Shown here piece by piece: positions 1 to 12,532 of a stretch of DNA of 64,000 nt. Position 1 is the first letter of the stretch, and each line of letters opens with the position of its first letter. The notes beneath the pieces are model-generated. The model ran no database searches and was not told the DNA's origin. It saw only the letters and a list, made by a program, of their open reading frames with translations. The position numbers were made by a program, and so were the translations under genes. Source of the stretch: Tolypeutes matacus (taxonomy: Eukaryota > Chordata > Mammalia > Cingulata > Chlamyphoridae); the NCBI GenBank assembly GCA_026826555.1, contig JAKSZT010054308.1:1744029-1808028 (forward strand). Direction: 5' to 3'.

Positions 1-56
1 GCGGTTAGGAAAGCTGGCTGGGGGGTGGGGTGGGGGGGTCAAACAAGGGTACTCAC

Positions 57-3000
57 TATGGGCCACGCCGGCTTCCACAGTGGGCTGGGCCCCTCGGGCA
101 CTACCTAGGCTGCCACTCTTCACCAAGCGCCCCATGGGTGAGGCCGGGTCCCGCAGGCTGCGCCCAGCCCAGGTAGTCTGGCGCTGAAGGGGGCGTGTGG
201 GGGAAGGGCGCTCCAGCTGGGGCTCTGTAAAAGATGGGAAGGGGGTTTAGAGGCAGCCAGCTAGGGACCTGGCCCCTATTCCAAAACAGCTCCTCGGCTG
301 GATCTGTGTTTGTTGGGGGTCCTGCCAGGCAGACCACATCCCTTGTGTCATCAGCCAAGTGTAACTGATCCATCCCCAGAACACCCAATGCCAGCCACTA
401 GGCCAGCCCCGGCTTCTCCCCCCGTCAGAACCTGGCTACTCCATCCCCAAGCTCAGCTCGCCAGCGCCCAAGCACCTGGCTGGGAGCTGCCTGCCTCCTG
501 CTGTGCTGCCTGCTGCTGCCGCCGCCGCTGCCGCTGTTCTCTCAAGGGCTGGCGGAACTGAGCAGCCCCCAGGACGACGTTCCGGAGCTTGGCCCAACGC
601 AGGCGCCCACCTGGCGTGCCAGAAGGCCACTTGCTTTCCAACACAGCCTGCAAGCACGGTGCCTATCAGGATGGTCTACTTCCACATCCTGACCCAGCCC
701 GGCGGACTCCCCAGACCTGTCCTGGGGCCCCCGGGCCTGACCACCTTCCCCTCTGGACATCCTGCCGAGGACTGTCCTGCCAATGGCTCAGCCAGGAACA
801 AGGGCTCCCCCACCAAAAAAATAAAAGCAAAAACGGTTGGCAGCAGATGCCTCTGAGGGGGCCTAAAGGAAGCCAGAAACAGTGGAGAAAATTTGTATCC
901 ACACTGGCTACTTTTAAACTCTGGCTTTGAAGAAATCACTCCACTTTTTTAGTCATTAGTTTTGTCATCTGAAAAAAACTGAGGGAGGCAGTTTAGGATC
1001 ATGTTTTAGAGCCTGAAGTTGGGAGACATGCTGCTTGTGCTCATATCCTAACTGCCCAACTTATGCACTGTCGGTGGGACCTTGAACTAGTTCCTAACTT
1101 CTCTGCAACCTCATCTTAGCCATAGGATGGGGATCATAATCATCTCCCCTCATGAGGTCATTGTGAGGATAAGAAGATTTAAAACGTGTGATGTATTTGG
1201 AACAGTGCCTGGCATGTGGCTAGTACTATGAACTAAGATTGGAGGCAGCAACACTTGCCGTCTCCCTGTCAGGGCTGCTATGAGTGAGATTCCAAGCAGC
1301 CAAGGAGAAAACCTCTGCAGGCACTATGGCACCACATGAGCACCACGGCTGACAAGGGGTCACAGGACCTACTTGGAGTGTAGAGGCCCAGTCCCAAGGA
1401 GAAAGGAGAGCAGTAGGTGTCAGGCAGCCTCCTCCCCACACACACACCTGGTGCCAGCTGCCAGCCCACCCACCTACCCCTGGTTAGGTACCTTATTGTA
1501 GTATCCGTAGGTGATGGTGTTGGGCACAATGCCCGCCCGCCGCATCTCCAGCATGACCCGCACAGACAGCACCGGCTGCCCATAGTGGGAGCAGAGCTGC
1601 ATCAGCACCCGGTAACATACCTGCACGGGAAGAAGCACAGGATAATGGGGACTCACCCCCAACCCAAATCCTCCAGGCTCAGCCAGCAGCCTCTTCCAAC
1701 CTCCCCAATTGTCATTGGCTTCACTGGCCCCTGGCATGTCTGGGGCTGCCTCAGAGCCAGCCAGCCTCCCTGCTGATCCCTGCAGTCCCCACCGCTCTAC
1801 CCTGTACACGCTCCTTCGGGCCTGTGCCCATGCTCCCCAGTCACCTCAACCCCACAGCTTTTTTTGCCTGGTCTCCACCGAGTTTCCCTCTCACACCCCC
1901 CACAGCCACCCAAGCCTCACTGGGATTGCTGTGGGCACAGCCAGGTAGGCACGTGGCTGCCTACCTCATCTGGGAGCACCACCTTGCGGTTCTCCATCTG
2001 GCGCAGCACGTGGTAGGCTGTGTGCAGTGCCCGCACCCGCGAGGGCGCCGACCGCACGTAGGCTGGCAGACACAGGAACCACAGCCCATAGCAGTGCCCC
2101 AGCAGGCACCGGCCCCACAGATCAGGCATAGCTGCTGATTTCTGCGCCATCATCTGCGCAACCTTCATTTCCTAGGTGGGGCAGGAGACGCACCAGGGTG
2201 AGTACGATCCCAGGGCAAGGCAGGTGGGATCGGTCTTAAAATGGTGTGGGGCGGAAGGGTCTGTGCTCTCAGAAAGCAAGAGGGATGCTGTACCCATCCA
2301 GGCTTCGGCCCTGGAGCCCTAAGTGGAGAGGCCTCGCCCTGAACATGGGCAGGTTCAGGAAGAGGCAGCCAGCCACTTGATTCCTGGAGTGCTCAGATGA
2401 TAGTGACAACAGCGCACACAACAGTTAAGGTTTATTAGTGCTTTTTATGTAACAGGCACATTGAAGCCTCCTAACAACCGTATGGGATAAGTACTTCTAT
2501 TATTTTACAGATGAGGAAACTGAGGCAGCAGTCTCAGCCTGAGCCAGGCCCCTCTATGCCCCTCTGCTGGTTACCTGTTTGGTACGACGAGGAGCTGGAC
2601 TGCTGGGGGCACTACGGGATGGGCCTGGCACAGGCAGGTTCCCAAGTTGCTCTTGAGGAGACTCGAAGAGCTCAGCCCGTAGCTCTGGGAATCCATCATA
2701 GCTGAAGGGGCAGAGAGGGGCAGTGAGCACAGGGCCAGATAAGCTTTGTGGGACAGCCTGCAGGGCCTTGGGATAATTGAAGAGAGGACGAGAGGCTCTC
2801 ACCAGTACAGGAGAGTGGATTCGCTGCCCTCCGGCACCGCAGGCTCCTCGGGAGGTGTGATAAAGACCGTGAGCTCACTTCCCGACAGCTCTTCCAGCTC
2901 CACCAAGGGTGTGGGCTCAGGCTTCTCCTGCTCTGGGTGGACCTGAACAGGATGGTAAGAGCGTGAGCATCAAGATGGTAGGCAGGAAACTCGGGCCATG

Positions 3001-6000
3001 GTGTCCAGAAGATGGCATCTCCCAGGAGAGCACATCCTTAAGGAAGAAGCAAGTGGGCCCAGATTACCAGGGACCTGGAGACAGAGCTGGGATGGGAAGA
3101 TGGTCTGTGTGTGCAGCCAGCCAGGGATGGCTGCACAGGTGGTGCACTGTACAACTCCAGGGTTCCAGCCCCTCGCAGCTGAGAGGGAGCTGTGTTATGC
3201 AGTGGTCCTGGGGCAACAGAGACAGCCAAGAGGAGGGCAGAGTCCAATGTGCAAGTAGAGAAGGGATAATGCCCAATACCTTGTCAACACAGGAATCAAA
3301 GAATTCGAGGGCAGCATGCCGAGCAGAGCCAAAAGAGCATTCTTCTATGAACTGGGAGAACATCTGTGTGTGCAGCAGCTGAGAGTACAGCTTGTGACTG
3401 GAGCGTTCCCGGGATTTGAGGAAGCCTGGGGGATGATAGGAATGGGGCAGCAAGGGGGAGTTACCAGGGCTCCCCACCACAGCCACGCCTTTCCTGAACC
3501 CCTTTCTTGGGTCCCTGCCTGCTAAGGATACTGGCAAGACACAAAGTCATCAAAGCCATCAGCGCTTTGGCCCCTCTGGCAGCTCAGCTTCCGAAGCCTC
3601 ACGGTCCCGTGGGATCCCTCCCTTTGTCTGTCTGCACCCATTGCCTCGGTCTGGGGGCTCTCTGAGGGAAGGGTCCCTGAACAGAGCTTTGTCCATGAGG
3701 GCTGTTCACCGCAGGGATCACTGTCTGGGCCTACCCCAAGCCCAGGGCTCCCAGAGGGCAGGGCCACAGCCAGTTCATCTTCGTACCCTTCCTCCCTCCA
3801 AGCCTGGAAGTGTCTGACGCAAAGCAGGTGCCCATAAAAACATCTGCTGCATGACAGAACAAGCAACGGAGCAGCTCCCAGTATCCCCCTACCCCCATCT
3901 GCCCCATGGAGCCCAGCCCCTGGCCACCCCCGCCCACTGACACCCTCCCCAAGCAGAGACGGGCCCTCTTTACCCTGCAGGAAAAAGAGGTTGTCAACAT
4001 CGCGAGCCCCCTCAGAGGGGGCCTGGGTGAGTGGGCGCAGGAAGTCCCGGTAGCCCTTGAGCAGACAGGCCATGAAGCGGAGGAAGGCGCCCTGCACTTC
4101 GCGTTCCAGCCGGGCCCGGCGGCCACATACTGCCTCATAGTCTGTCAGCAGGAATTCCAGGGATGCCTCCTCCTCAGGTCCAGTATATGCTGGGGAGCAG
4201 TGCATCCCGAGAGTCAGGGATGGCACCTCCAGTGCTTCCTTCAACCCTGCTCTCCTCATACAAGTCTCCCTCGCCGCCTCTGACAGACCTCACGCCACTA
4301 TCACCTGAAAAATCACCTCAACGTAACAGTTTCGAGACTCCCCAGTGACAAACTTGACCTTTCCAACATGCTCCAGGATTACTGCACGCCCCCTCCTCTC
4401 ACTTAAATTGGAGTGTGAACTCCCCTCACTTCCACCAGATGAAATCCTAACTCCTCTAACCTCCTCTAGTAAAGTCTAGCTCCCCACAGGCCTCCCCAAA
4501 CTTGAGGTTTAAGGCCAATGGCGGTTTCCATTCTCCCACCCCCCACCCCAGGCGTCTCACTCTGGTCCAGCTGCTGGTACAGGTTTGTCAGCGTGGCCAG
4601 CAGAACCTTGTAGGGTCTGCGGGGCAGGATCCGAGGGGAGAGGGGCTTCTTTTCCTCAGTTCTGTGAGATAGGCATCAGGAAGAAAGGGTGAGGGGCTGG
4701 AAGGCACTCCTACCTCTTGGCTGGTCTCCCCCACTTTTTGCCAGAGGCTCCTTTTGAGCAGGTGGCACTCCACATAGCAACCTTCTCAGGCTGCCTCCCC
4801 GGTGCCCCTGCTTGAGACCCAGCCCTCTTACTGGAAGAGCGTGTTGGTGTCCAGATCAACACAGATGACATCAGCAGGCGGGTCGTGCAGATCGAAATAG
4901 CTGGAATGGATGCCCACGATGAAGGGCACAGGGGCGCTCAGCACATCTGCCAGCACCAGCGGGCACAGCGGAATGTAGGGGCACTGCCAGTGCAGCGGGA
5001 AGATCATCTGAAGTACCGGGGGGGAGGGCCAATGAGCAAGGAGAGGAGACATTTGCTGGGGGTGGGGGCTTGGGCCCTCAAGAAGAGCCCCCGGTGGAAG
5101 CTGTACATCCCTGTAGGCTGCGCCCAGGGAGAAGGGCTGAGGACCCTCACCAAGGAAGGAAAAGTAAGAGGAAGGGTCGAGGCAGGGATGGGGATGGGGG
5201 GAACCAAAAAGGACGATGGTTCTGGGGCAGGTGGGCCGGCAGGGTGGCACTCACAGAGACGAGGGCCTCGCAGACACTGGTGAGCAGGTCCGGCCGCAGC
5301 GAGTGGACGAGCAGTTTGTGTTCTGTGAGCACAGCCAGCAGCAGTGTGACAGCCAGCTCAGGGCCCAGGCTCTGCAGCAGCTGTAGGAAGCTGGCACCAC
5401 TGCAGGCAAGGCCAAGGTGGGGGAACGGTCACCAGGAGACCCCGGGGACCCCTTCCCGAGTTACAGGGCGTGGATGCCGCGTGGGCCCAGCCTGTGCAGA
5501 CCTCCACAGCTGCGCCCACCTGCCTGGCATCTACCACATCCTTGGTCATTAATGCCTCCTGAACCTGTGCACATACCTGAGGGGCAAGGGTGAGGAGACA
5601 GGTTGACAAAGGAGTAGGTTGTCATAGGGAGACATCTGGGGGACACAGAAGAGTCAGTGGTCAGGATGATGAGCCCAGCGCCTGCTGGCTCCCCTCCTCA
5701 CCCCCAGCCCCAGACTCGGCCTGGGTGCTCACCTGCACTAGGATGCGGGGTCTCTGTGGGGAAGGGAAGGGGACGCTGTGAATGAAGTGGGAGATGTGCC
5801 TGGGGGACAGAGGGAAACATCAGAGGCAGATTCCCCAGTCTATCTGTGTCCTCCCTCCCTTGCATTTTCTTGTCTCCTTCACCTTCCCTCAAGAACCTTG
5901 TTCCTCCCTGAACCCCACCTCTAGACCTGTGTGGGCCATCAGAGACTCGGTTACATGTAGGATGTGTGCAAGTCAGAAAAGACACCCCCCTGGGCACACA

Positions 6001-8271
6001 GCCCCGCGCCAGGACCTAGCCAGCGAGTGTGGACTGGAATCAGGCCCCACTCATCCCCTCAGCCAGGGGTTGTTTCTTTTTGCAATTGACAAACTGTCAA
6101 CCACACACAGCAGCCCTGTCCCCCAGCCCTCTGTCTCCCCCCATCTCTCCCGGCCTCCCAATGTCAGAGAAGCCTTGCTCACGCTTCCAAGGGCAGGCGA
6201 TGGGGGCCTGAGACGGAGTAGCGGTAAAGGAAGGTGAGGAAGGCGCGGAAGGCTGGGAAGGCGGGCCAGCGGGACAGCACGGCAATGGCACGACGGCTGC
6301 GCACGGCGCGGCCCCCCAGCGCCCGGCCCCGCTCCACGGCACTCAGCAGGCCCAGGGCCCGCGCTTGCCGCTCCGACAGCCTGGCCCTCGGGAACGCCTC
6401 GTAGAATTGCAGGGCGGCACCATACACCTGGCACGGGGCAGAGGGTGGTCAGGCAGACCCTGCCACAGCCAGGGCCCTTGCCCACACTCCAAACACCCAC
6501 CTTATCACCGGCTGCACCCGTGAGCACAAAGGTGGAGAAGACGGGCACGGGGTACTTGGTCTGGGCAGGCCAGCACTCGACAGTGGCCCCCATGGGCAAG
6601 CAGAAGACGGGCACTGATTCAGGCAGCGGGAACGTCTCATTGTCCTCCTCCGGGTAGCGGCCCAGCAGCTCTGCATCCCCAGCAGAGCGGGGGGTACCCA
6701 AAAGGAGGAGTGCCTGTCACACTCCAGGGGAAGGAACCAGGGAGTAGCAGAGAAGGACCAGGTGGCAAAGAAGGGGGTACTGGGAATACTGAAAGTGCCA
6801 GCCCAAAGGTACTAGGGCCGAAAGGGTGAGGGGGACAAATGGGTACTCACCTGCCTCATACACCAGCATATTGGCCTTGGCCAGGCCCACCTTGTAGCAC
6901 AGGTACACTGCTGGGCCCCACTGCCCCAGGTATGGCAAGAGACAAGCAAATACAAAGCTAACAAAGGTTTCTAGGTCCATTTTCTCGCCACCACCCCTAG
7001 TTGGCATTTGTCTTTAGAGCTCCCACTAATCCCTGTCCTCCATGACCAGAGTTCCCCCCCTCAGGGCTGTCTCTGAGGTCTACCCCCTCATGCTAAGATG
7101 GCCCAGGGTCCCACTCACCATGCCAGGGTTGAGGTTGCGGGGCAGTCGGCAGTAAGTATGAGGAGTGCCCTCGCCCTTGCTGGGCAGGACCAGGCAGAGG
7201 TCGGTGATGCCCAGGGCATGCAGCCCTGCCCCCTCCGCTGCCCGCCGGAAAGTGAGGTAGGTACGGGGGTGTCCAGGGCCTGGAGGGGCCAGGTTGGCCG
7301 AATGGCTGTAGGGTGTCGTGTCTAGCACTTGGAAGCCAGGTTTGGGCCGTTCCTTCCCCTCATACAATACCCTGGGCACAGAAAGCAGAGAGATGTCAAG
7401 AGTTCAGGGCAGAGGAGAAAGACAGCTAAACCTGCCTTGTCCGCTTGGTTTCATCAAACCCTGACACCAAGGCCCATCTCTCCTTTGCTGAACTCTGTCC
7501 TCCAGAATCCTAGAGCCCCTCTTCTGCCCTTGGCTCTACTTCTTGAGCAGTAAGAACCCTGCATGCCTTCCAAGGCTCTCATATGCATTAATAAATACTA
7601 GGAATAATTAAAGCTACCATTTATGGTCTTCGTGTTAAGTCCTTTACATGGATATCTCATTTAATCTTCTCAACCACCCAAGAGGAGGTATTACCCCATT
7701 TTACAAATGAGGAAACAAGCCCAGGAGGGCTCAATAACCTGCCCAAGATCACACAGCTAGCAAGTAGCAGTGCCAGTACACAAAGCCAGATCTGTGTGGA
7801 GACTCCAGACAATTTTAGTCCCTCCTCCCTGGCCTCTAGCCCACTCAGTTCTCTTTCCCATTGCCCTTGCCCCATCCCATGCCCCTACCTCTCCCTATCC
7901 CACCCCAGACACCTCCAGGCCTCCCCTGTTGCCAGCGTGGGTAGGGGCACACACCCCAGCTCAATGAGGGGGGGCTTGTCACGGCCCCTGCGGTAGCAGA
8001 TGACGGGCTGAGTTCCACCCAGGAGCCCAGCGCTGAGTTCCAAGGGGTGGCCCCCCGCAGAAGTCTGGATGCAAGTATAGCCCTGGGGCACCTCCTCGCC
8101 CAGTGCCCTAGCGATGACTGCCACATCTGTGATGGGTTCAGCTGGCCGGGGAGGGCGCAGAGGCCCACTGGGTTCAGGAACCCATGTTTCCTCAGGGATG
8201 GGTGCTCCGTTCCCTGCAAGCCCAGCTACCACGAAGTAATCCACCAGCCGGGGGGGCCGCTCCTCCGCCAT
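57..8271 (-). CDS. DENND4B: DENN domain-containing protein 4B, N-terminal ~969 aa (18 exons, C-terminus beyond left edge)
   Basis: A Rab guanine-nucleotide exchange factor of the DENND4 family (family members act on Rab10). Coding exons, in transcript order: 8271-7955, 7371-7119, 6920-6851, 6670-6501, 6427-6183, 5799-5733, 5635-5577, 5399-5255, 5007-4832, 4661-4561, 4189-3974, 3425-3280, 2942-2803, 2701-2575, 2171-1965, 1620-1492, 647-476, 224-57. All junctions are GT-AG and all phases agree, giving 2,908 coding bases. The start [13 protein letters not shown] lies 23 bases inside an exon whose acceptor ends at 8295. Order of parts: MABP-like N-terminal region, then the DENN module (segments such as [58 protein letters not shown]), then the pentatricopeptide-like stretch ([20 protein letters not shown]), then a Q/R-rich tract and the start of the Ser/Pro-rich region. 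The human protein is about 1,496 aa, so roughly the last third is outside the window. Confidence 0.96.
1000..1230. repeat. MIR SINE fragment
   Basis: Intronic DENND4B segment with the old mammalian MIR pattern: 'cttgaactagttcctaacttctctgc', then 'catcttagcc', 'gaggtcattgtgaggat' and 'cagtgcctggcatgtggcta' spaced as in the MIR core and tail. It sits between the Q/R-tract exon and the PPR exon. Confidence 0.7.
2420..2545. repeat. MIR SINE fragment
   Basis: DENND4B intron. The stretch 'cagatgaggaaactgaggc' preceded by 'tttattattttac'-like sequence and 'tttatgtaacaggcac' is typical of MIR. Diverged and without target duplications. Confidence 0.7.
7596..7790. repeat. MIR SINE
   Basis: DENND4B intron between the first two coding exons. 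Shows 'ttacaaatgaggaaac' followed by 'cctgcccaagatcacacagc', the classical MIR arrangement. Confidence 0.8.
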
Positions 8272-8294
8272 GGCCCCCCCCTCACTCACTGCAT

Positions 8295-9639
8295 CTGGAA
8301 TGGTCAGGGTGGGGAGGGGGGGAGAGATGAAGCAAGGAAGGGTGTTGCCATAGCAACCAAGATGTCCCTCTTGCTCCCCTCTTCTTCCTAGCCTACCCAA
8401 GGAAAAGCAGGAGAAGTGGTCAGCCAATCCTGAACTCTCCCGCCTGTGACATCACCAGGCCCTCACAGCCCACCCCAGCTCCTTAAAGTGACCAGGCCCC
8501 TCACACTTAGTGGTACCAGCCCTCTCCCCAAAGGACCCAGCTGGAGTCTACCGCACACAGCTGGGCTCTAACCTCATATTGCTCATGCACCCTTTCAAAG
8601 GCCCCCTTTCTCTTCCCACTCTCCGTATCTACAGTTATAACCACACAGATCACAATCTCTTCTGCAAAGGCCCACGGTGACATCATTTGTTCTGGCCATG
8701 ACATCATACCAACTTTACAGTCTTTTTAAGAGTTTTTGATCTTCCTAGTCTAGTTATGACTTCATGAGAATCCCATGATTCCACTGATGTTCTTAAAGAA
8801 TTCACCCCTAGATTTTCACAGGGACTCCACAGGTTTCTGGGAAAGTCCATAAAACCCAAGCTTTAGTGTCTTTTCCACCAGACTCAAGTGTCCTTTTTCC
8901 CAACCTAACTCCACTAACCAGGCCAAACAGCCAGTGTCCTCCCATTTCCAAGATCCCTAGATCTCCCCAATTAAGTCCAAAGTGGCTGTGGGAGACAGTC
9001 ACCGCCATCCCCATACCCTCCTCCCCTAGAGCCCAGCAACAGAAACAGGTCCACAATGGACCTTGGACACCTGTATTCTCACCTGCCTCCATGGCCCAAC
9101 CCCAGGGAGTAGGAACCCTGAGGGTCCTGGGGAGCCCCAGGGTGCAGAAGCTGGGAAAGAGCTTGGTGGGTGGTTTGCAGCAGGGGCCGGGAGGCCTGGG
9201 GGTGCTTCAGAGGGGAAGGGAGGCGACTTCCTGAAACAGTGGAGGGGAAGCTGCAGCTCAGCGGAAGTCAGCTTGGAGGGTGTGTGTGGGGTGGCAGTGG
9301 TGGGGGTGCTGCTGAAGGGGCCAGCACAGCGTCATGCCAAAGCACGGCAGAGGCGGCTGAGAGCCACTTAGGATGTGCAGTCCTACTTTATCCCCCACCC
9401 TTCCCCAGAGAACAAATAACAAGGGACTTAACCTGGACCCTGGCCACACTCACAGGCACACACACACACCCCAACCCCGGCTAAATTTAGCCTCCACGTC
9501 GGGGAGGTGAAGCGAGGAAACAGCATCACACTCCTGATTTAGCTCTGGGGCACAGCCCCGTCCCTCACCCACCGCAGGCGAATGGGGAGCCTTATGCCCA
9601 AGGCAACAGGCAGGTGCCCTTGGGTGGGACTAGCTGAAG
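8295..9639. other. DENND4B first intron, no gene seen
   Basis: Between the ATG-bearing exon and the CpG island. I find no convincing exon, RNA gene or young repeat here. A purine-rich stretch at about 9180-9360 and a short CA-rich run at 9454-9472 are the only low-complexity features. Confidence 0.5.
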
Positions 9640-10620
9640 CGTGAGTGGGTGGCCCCCATCATAGGACTCCGCGGGAAGAGCCCGGCAGAAGGCAGCCCTT
9701 TCTCCCCAGGGAAGGCAACGGGCACGGGCGCCACTCCCGGTCGCAGTGCCCACGTACCGGGCGGCGGGAAGTTCGGGTTCGGGTTAGGGCAGAGGGCGCG
9801 CCGGCGGGAGGAGGTAAAGGAGGCGCGGGAGAGCAGCGAGGACCCGGCGCGCCCGCGGCCGAGGACGTGACGGCAGCAGCGCCGGCCGCCGCGTGACCCG
9901 AGCGGGAGGCGAGCTCCGACTCCCGCACCCCTGGGAGCAAGAGGGGTGCACGTTGCCGGCGCACGGCTGACTCCGGGCTCTGCCCTCCCCTCCACTTTCA
10001 CTTCCCCAGAAGGGAGGAACCGGAACCAGATGTGCAGCGCCGCAGAACAGCTGGGGGACATCCCCGCGCCCGGCCGGCGCGCCCTCCCTGCCTTCCCCTC
10101 CCGCCGCCGGCCCGCCACGTCCAGCCCCTACCTGGGTGTCCAGTGGCTCCCCGGCCGGCCGGCCCGCTGGCGGGTGGCTCGGAGGGCGCGCGGGCGGGCC
10201 GGCGGGCAGCGGGGCTAGCCGGCCCCGGACATGGCGCACCCGACTTGGGCGCCGCTCCCGCCCGGGCGGCGAATGAAGAAGAGGCGGCCGAGGGCGCCCG
10301 GGCGCGGGGTACAGTAGAGGAAGATCCCGGCGGTCCCAGCGTCCCCGCCGCGCTGCGCCACACGGGGACTGTGCTGCCGCGCCGCTCACTCGGGTCGCGG
10401 GATCCTTTCGGCTCCAGTAGCACTAGGGGCCCCACGCTCCTCTGTGCGCCCCGCTTTCTCTGTTCCCCCCATTCTCCCCCCTCCACCCTGGCCCCACGGC
10501 CGCGGGCGCCACTGCTACCCGCCCCCCCTCCCCCGCCGGCGGCCGTGACCCTAGCAGCACCAGCCCAGCGCCCGGCCTCCTGCAGCGCGACCTCTGGCGG
10601 CTGGGAGGGCCCCCTGCACC
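9640..10620 (-). promoter_or_regulatory. DENND4B: CpG island and probable noncoding first exon of DENND4B
   Basis: A GC- and CpG-dense block lies upstream of the DENND4B coding start and no other gene starts here. On the minus strand a good donor (CACCCAG|GTAGGGG) falls at 10132/10131, which could end a noncoding exon 1 spliced to the acceptor at 8295. There is no TATA box that I can see. The exact transcription start cannot be fixed from sequence alone. Confidence 0.6.
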
Positions 10621-12100
10621 CAGGCAGCTTCCCACCACTTAGCTGATGCTGCAGGAGACTGACCCCAGGCGAAATCCAAGGCGCGCATCCTTCCGGCCCT
10701 GGGTCCTAGAGTCAGATGATGTGGTGTGCATGCCTCCTCCCGCAGGCGGCCAGGGTGAAGGCCCTGAGGGCCTAGGCCGCAGGGACCCAGGTAGCTACCC
10801 CCACTTCGAGGTTTAGGGGCACACTGCATTCCGTTCAGACTAGAGCCAGAAGCTCTCAGTTCTCTTTTCTGAAAATGACAAGAGCTTTGGAAAGAGGAAG
10901 AGGAGAGGCCCAGACTTTAGGGTGTGGAATAGAGTAGTGGAGATGGGGGTAACTGAGGAGGGGCACTACCCCTCTCACTATGCTGGATGGGGAAAAGAGG
11001 AGACAGGGGCCCAGGTGGTCAGAGGGCTAGGGATCCAGCTCAGAAAAAAGGAAACCTCTTCAGAACATGGTTGGCATTCAAACATCTGTTGCATTAAAAC
11101 ATGAATGAATGAAATCAATGAATTAAAACATGAGTGAGAGGAGGGTGAAGTCATGTATGGTGAGGCAGCAGGAATGAGGGCTTCCCTGAGACCTAGGTGT
11201 GTAGGCTCAGAGGCTGGCCAAGTACCACTTGTCTAACTTTTCGGTCCTCTTGTCTTAAAGGATCATGTCATTTAACCAATCTGATGTATCTTTCTGAACG
11301 CTGGAGAGACAATTGAGTATGTTTTTAGGATTAAATTAGGGAGGCGGCTGTGGCTCAATCGGTGCGGCTCCCGTTTGCCATGTGGGAGGCCCCGGGTTCG
11401 GTTCCCGGGGCCTCCTGGTGGGGGCGGGCCCGCCTGCGCGGCGTGGTTGGCTGGCCCGGCGAGCGCAAGCAGCAGGGGGGGGAATAAATGAATAAATAAA
11501 TAAAATCTTTAAAAAAAAAAAAAAAAAGGATTAAATTAGATAAATGTGCCTGGACAGAATTTGTTAAGAGTAATGCTTCCATAACTTGTTAAGCTGCCTT
11601 TTGTCTGTTATTTTATTTTTTGAAGTTGCAACCTAGTTTACTTAAAATATATATATAAAAAAAGACAAGGGAGCCAGCCAGAGACCTACCTGGAGCTTGT
11701 AGTTGTTAAATCCCCTCTCCTTAGGAGCCTTCGCACTGAGGCCATCTACCCCCACGAGACGTTATATCTGTGAGCTCAGCCAGCAACCCTCCCATTAACC
11801 CCGACTCACTGCCAGGCCTCAGGGTTGAGGAAGAACAGTAACTTGTCTTGTCAGTCAGAGCCCCATTGCCTGACACTGCAGGACAGACAAGAGGGCACAC
11901 AAGGTTATTTCCTGCTGCGATAGGAGCCTATATCCAGCCTGGGCCCCCATGTCCAATACCGCGTACATATTCTGAGGCTGGGAAGCCCTTCCACAGCATA
12001 CAACGGTGCTGAGAAAATGCAAAAAGCACAGCAGATGAAAAGGCCTGTGCCCCCAAGAATTCCCTAGATCCCCAGCCCTACCCCAAACAGAAGCCAAACA
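10621..12100. other. Intergenic DNA between DENND4B promoter and CRTC2 3' end
   Basis: No gene detected. It contains one young SINE (11340-11527). Otherwise unique-looking sequence with no long reading frame resembling a known protein. Confidence 0.55.
11340..11527 (+). mobile_element. DAS-type tRNA-derived SINE
   Basis: Full-length copy: tRNA-like head with B-box 'ggttcggttccc', a GC-rich middle, then a tail of AATAAA repeats, TCTTT and poly(A). It is flanked by the direct repeat 'ggattaaattag' at 11328-11339 and 11528-11539, so the insertion is recent. Confidence 0.93.
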
Positions 12101-12104
12101 CACT

Positions 12105-12532
12105 AGGGGTTTGATATGATTTTTTTATTAACATATAATATATTTAATAAAAAATAATATCCACTCTGGCTCTCTCCTCCATTGCAAGGGGAAGAGTGGT
12201 GAGGATGGGCTGGCACTGCCCACCTCCAGGCATCTGGACCTGCCTCGGGGGCTCCCCTCTACCCCCTGCTTTCCAACAGGCTCTGACCTCCAGACAGACG
12301 GTTCAAAGTTACAAGTGCTTTAGGCCCTCCCTTGAGATCCCCCAGGCCCAGCCCTAGTGCAGAATTCAGGGGCCACCTGGACACACCCCTTGCTTTCTTT
12401 CATTATCGGGATCACTCATTCATGTCAGAAAGAGGATCTGGGGGCAGAGAGTGAGTCTCTACTGGCCAGGGGGAAGGGAGGAAAAGGACAGTGATGGGGG
12501 ATGGGGCCAAGAAGGGTGGTGATGAGGTCCCC
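12105..12532 (-). other. CRTC2: CRTC2 3' untranslated region with polyadenylation signal
   Basis: Follows the TGA at 12533-12535. On the minus strand an AATAAA lies at 12129-12124, with A/T-rich sequence around it. No competing gene lies between here and the SINE at 11.3 kb. Confidence 0.75.

Noticed and set aside
9784..10646. Several long overlapping reading frames on both strands
   Set aside because: They arise from high GC content in the CpG island (few stop codons); composition is Pro/Arg/Ala/Gly-rich with no known domain.
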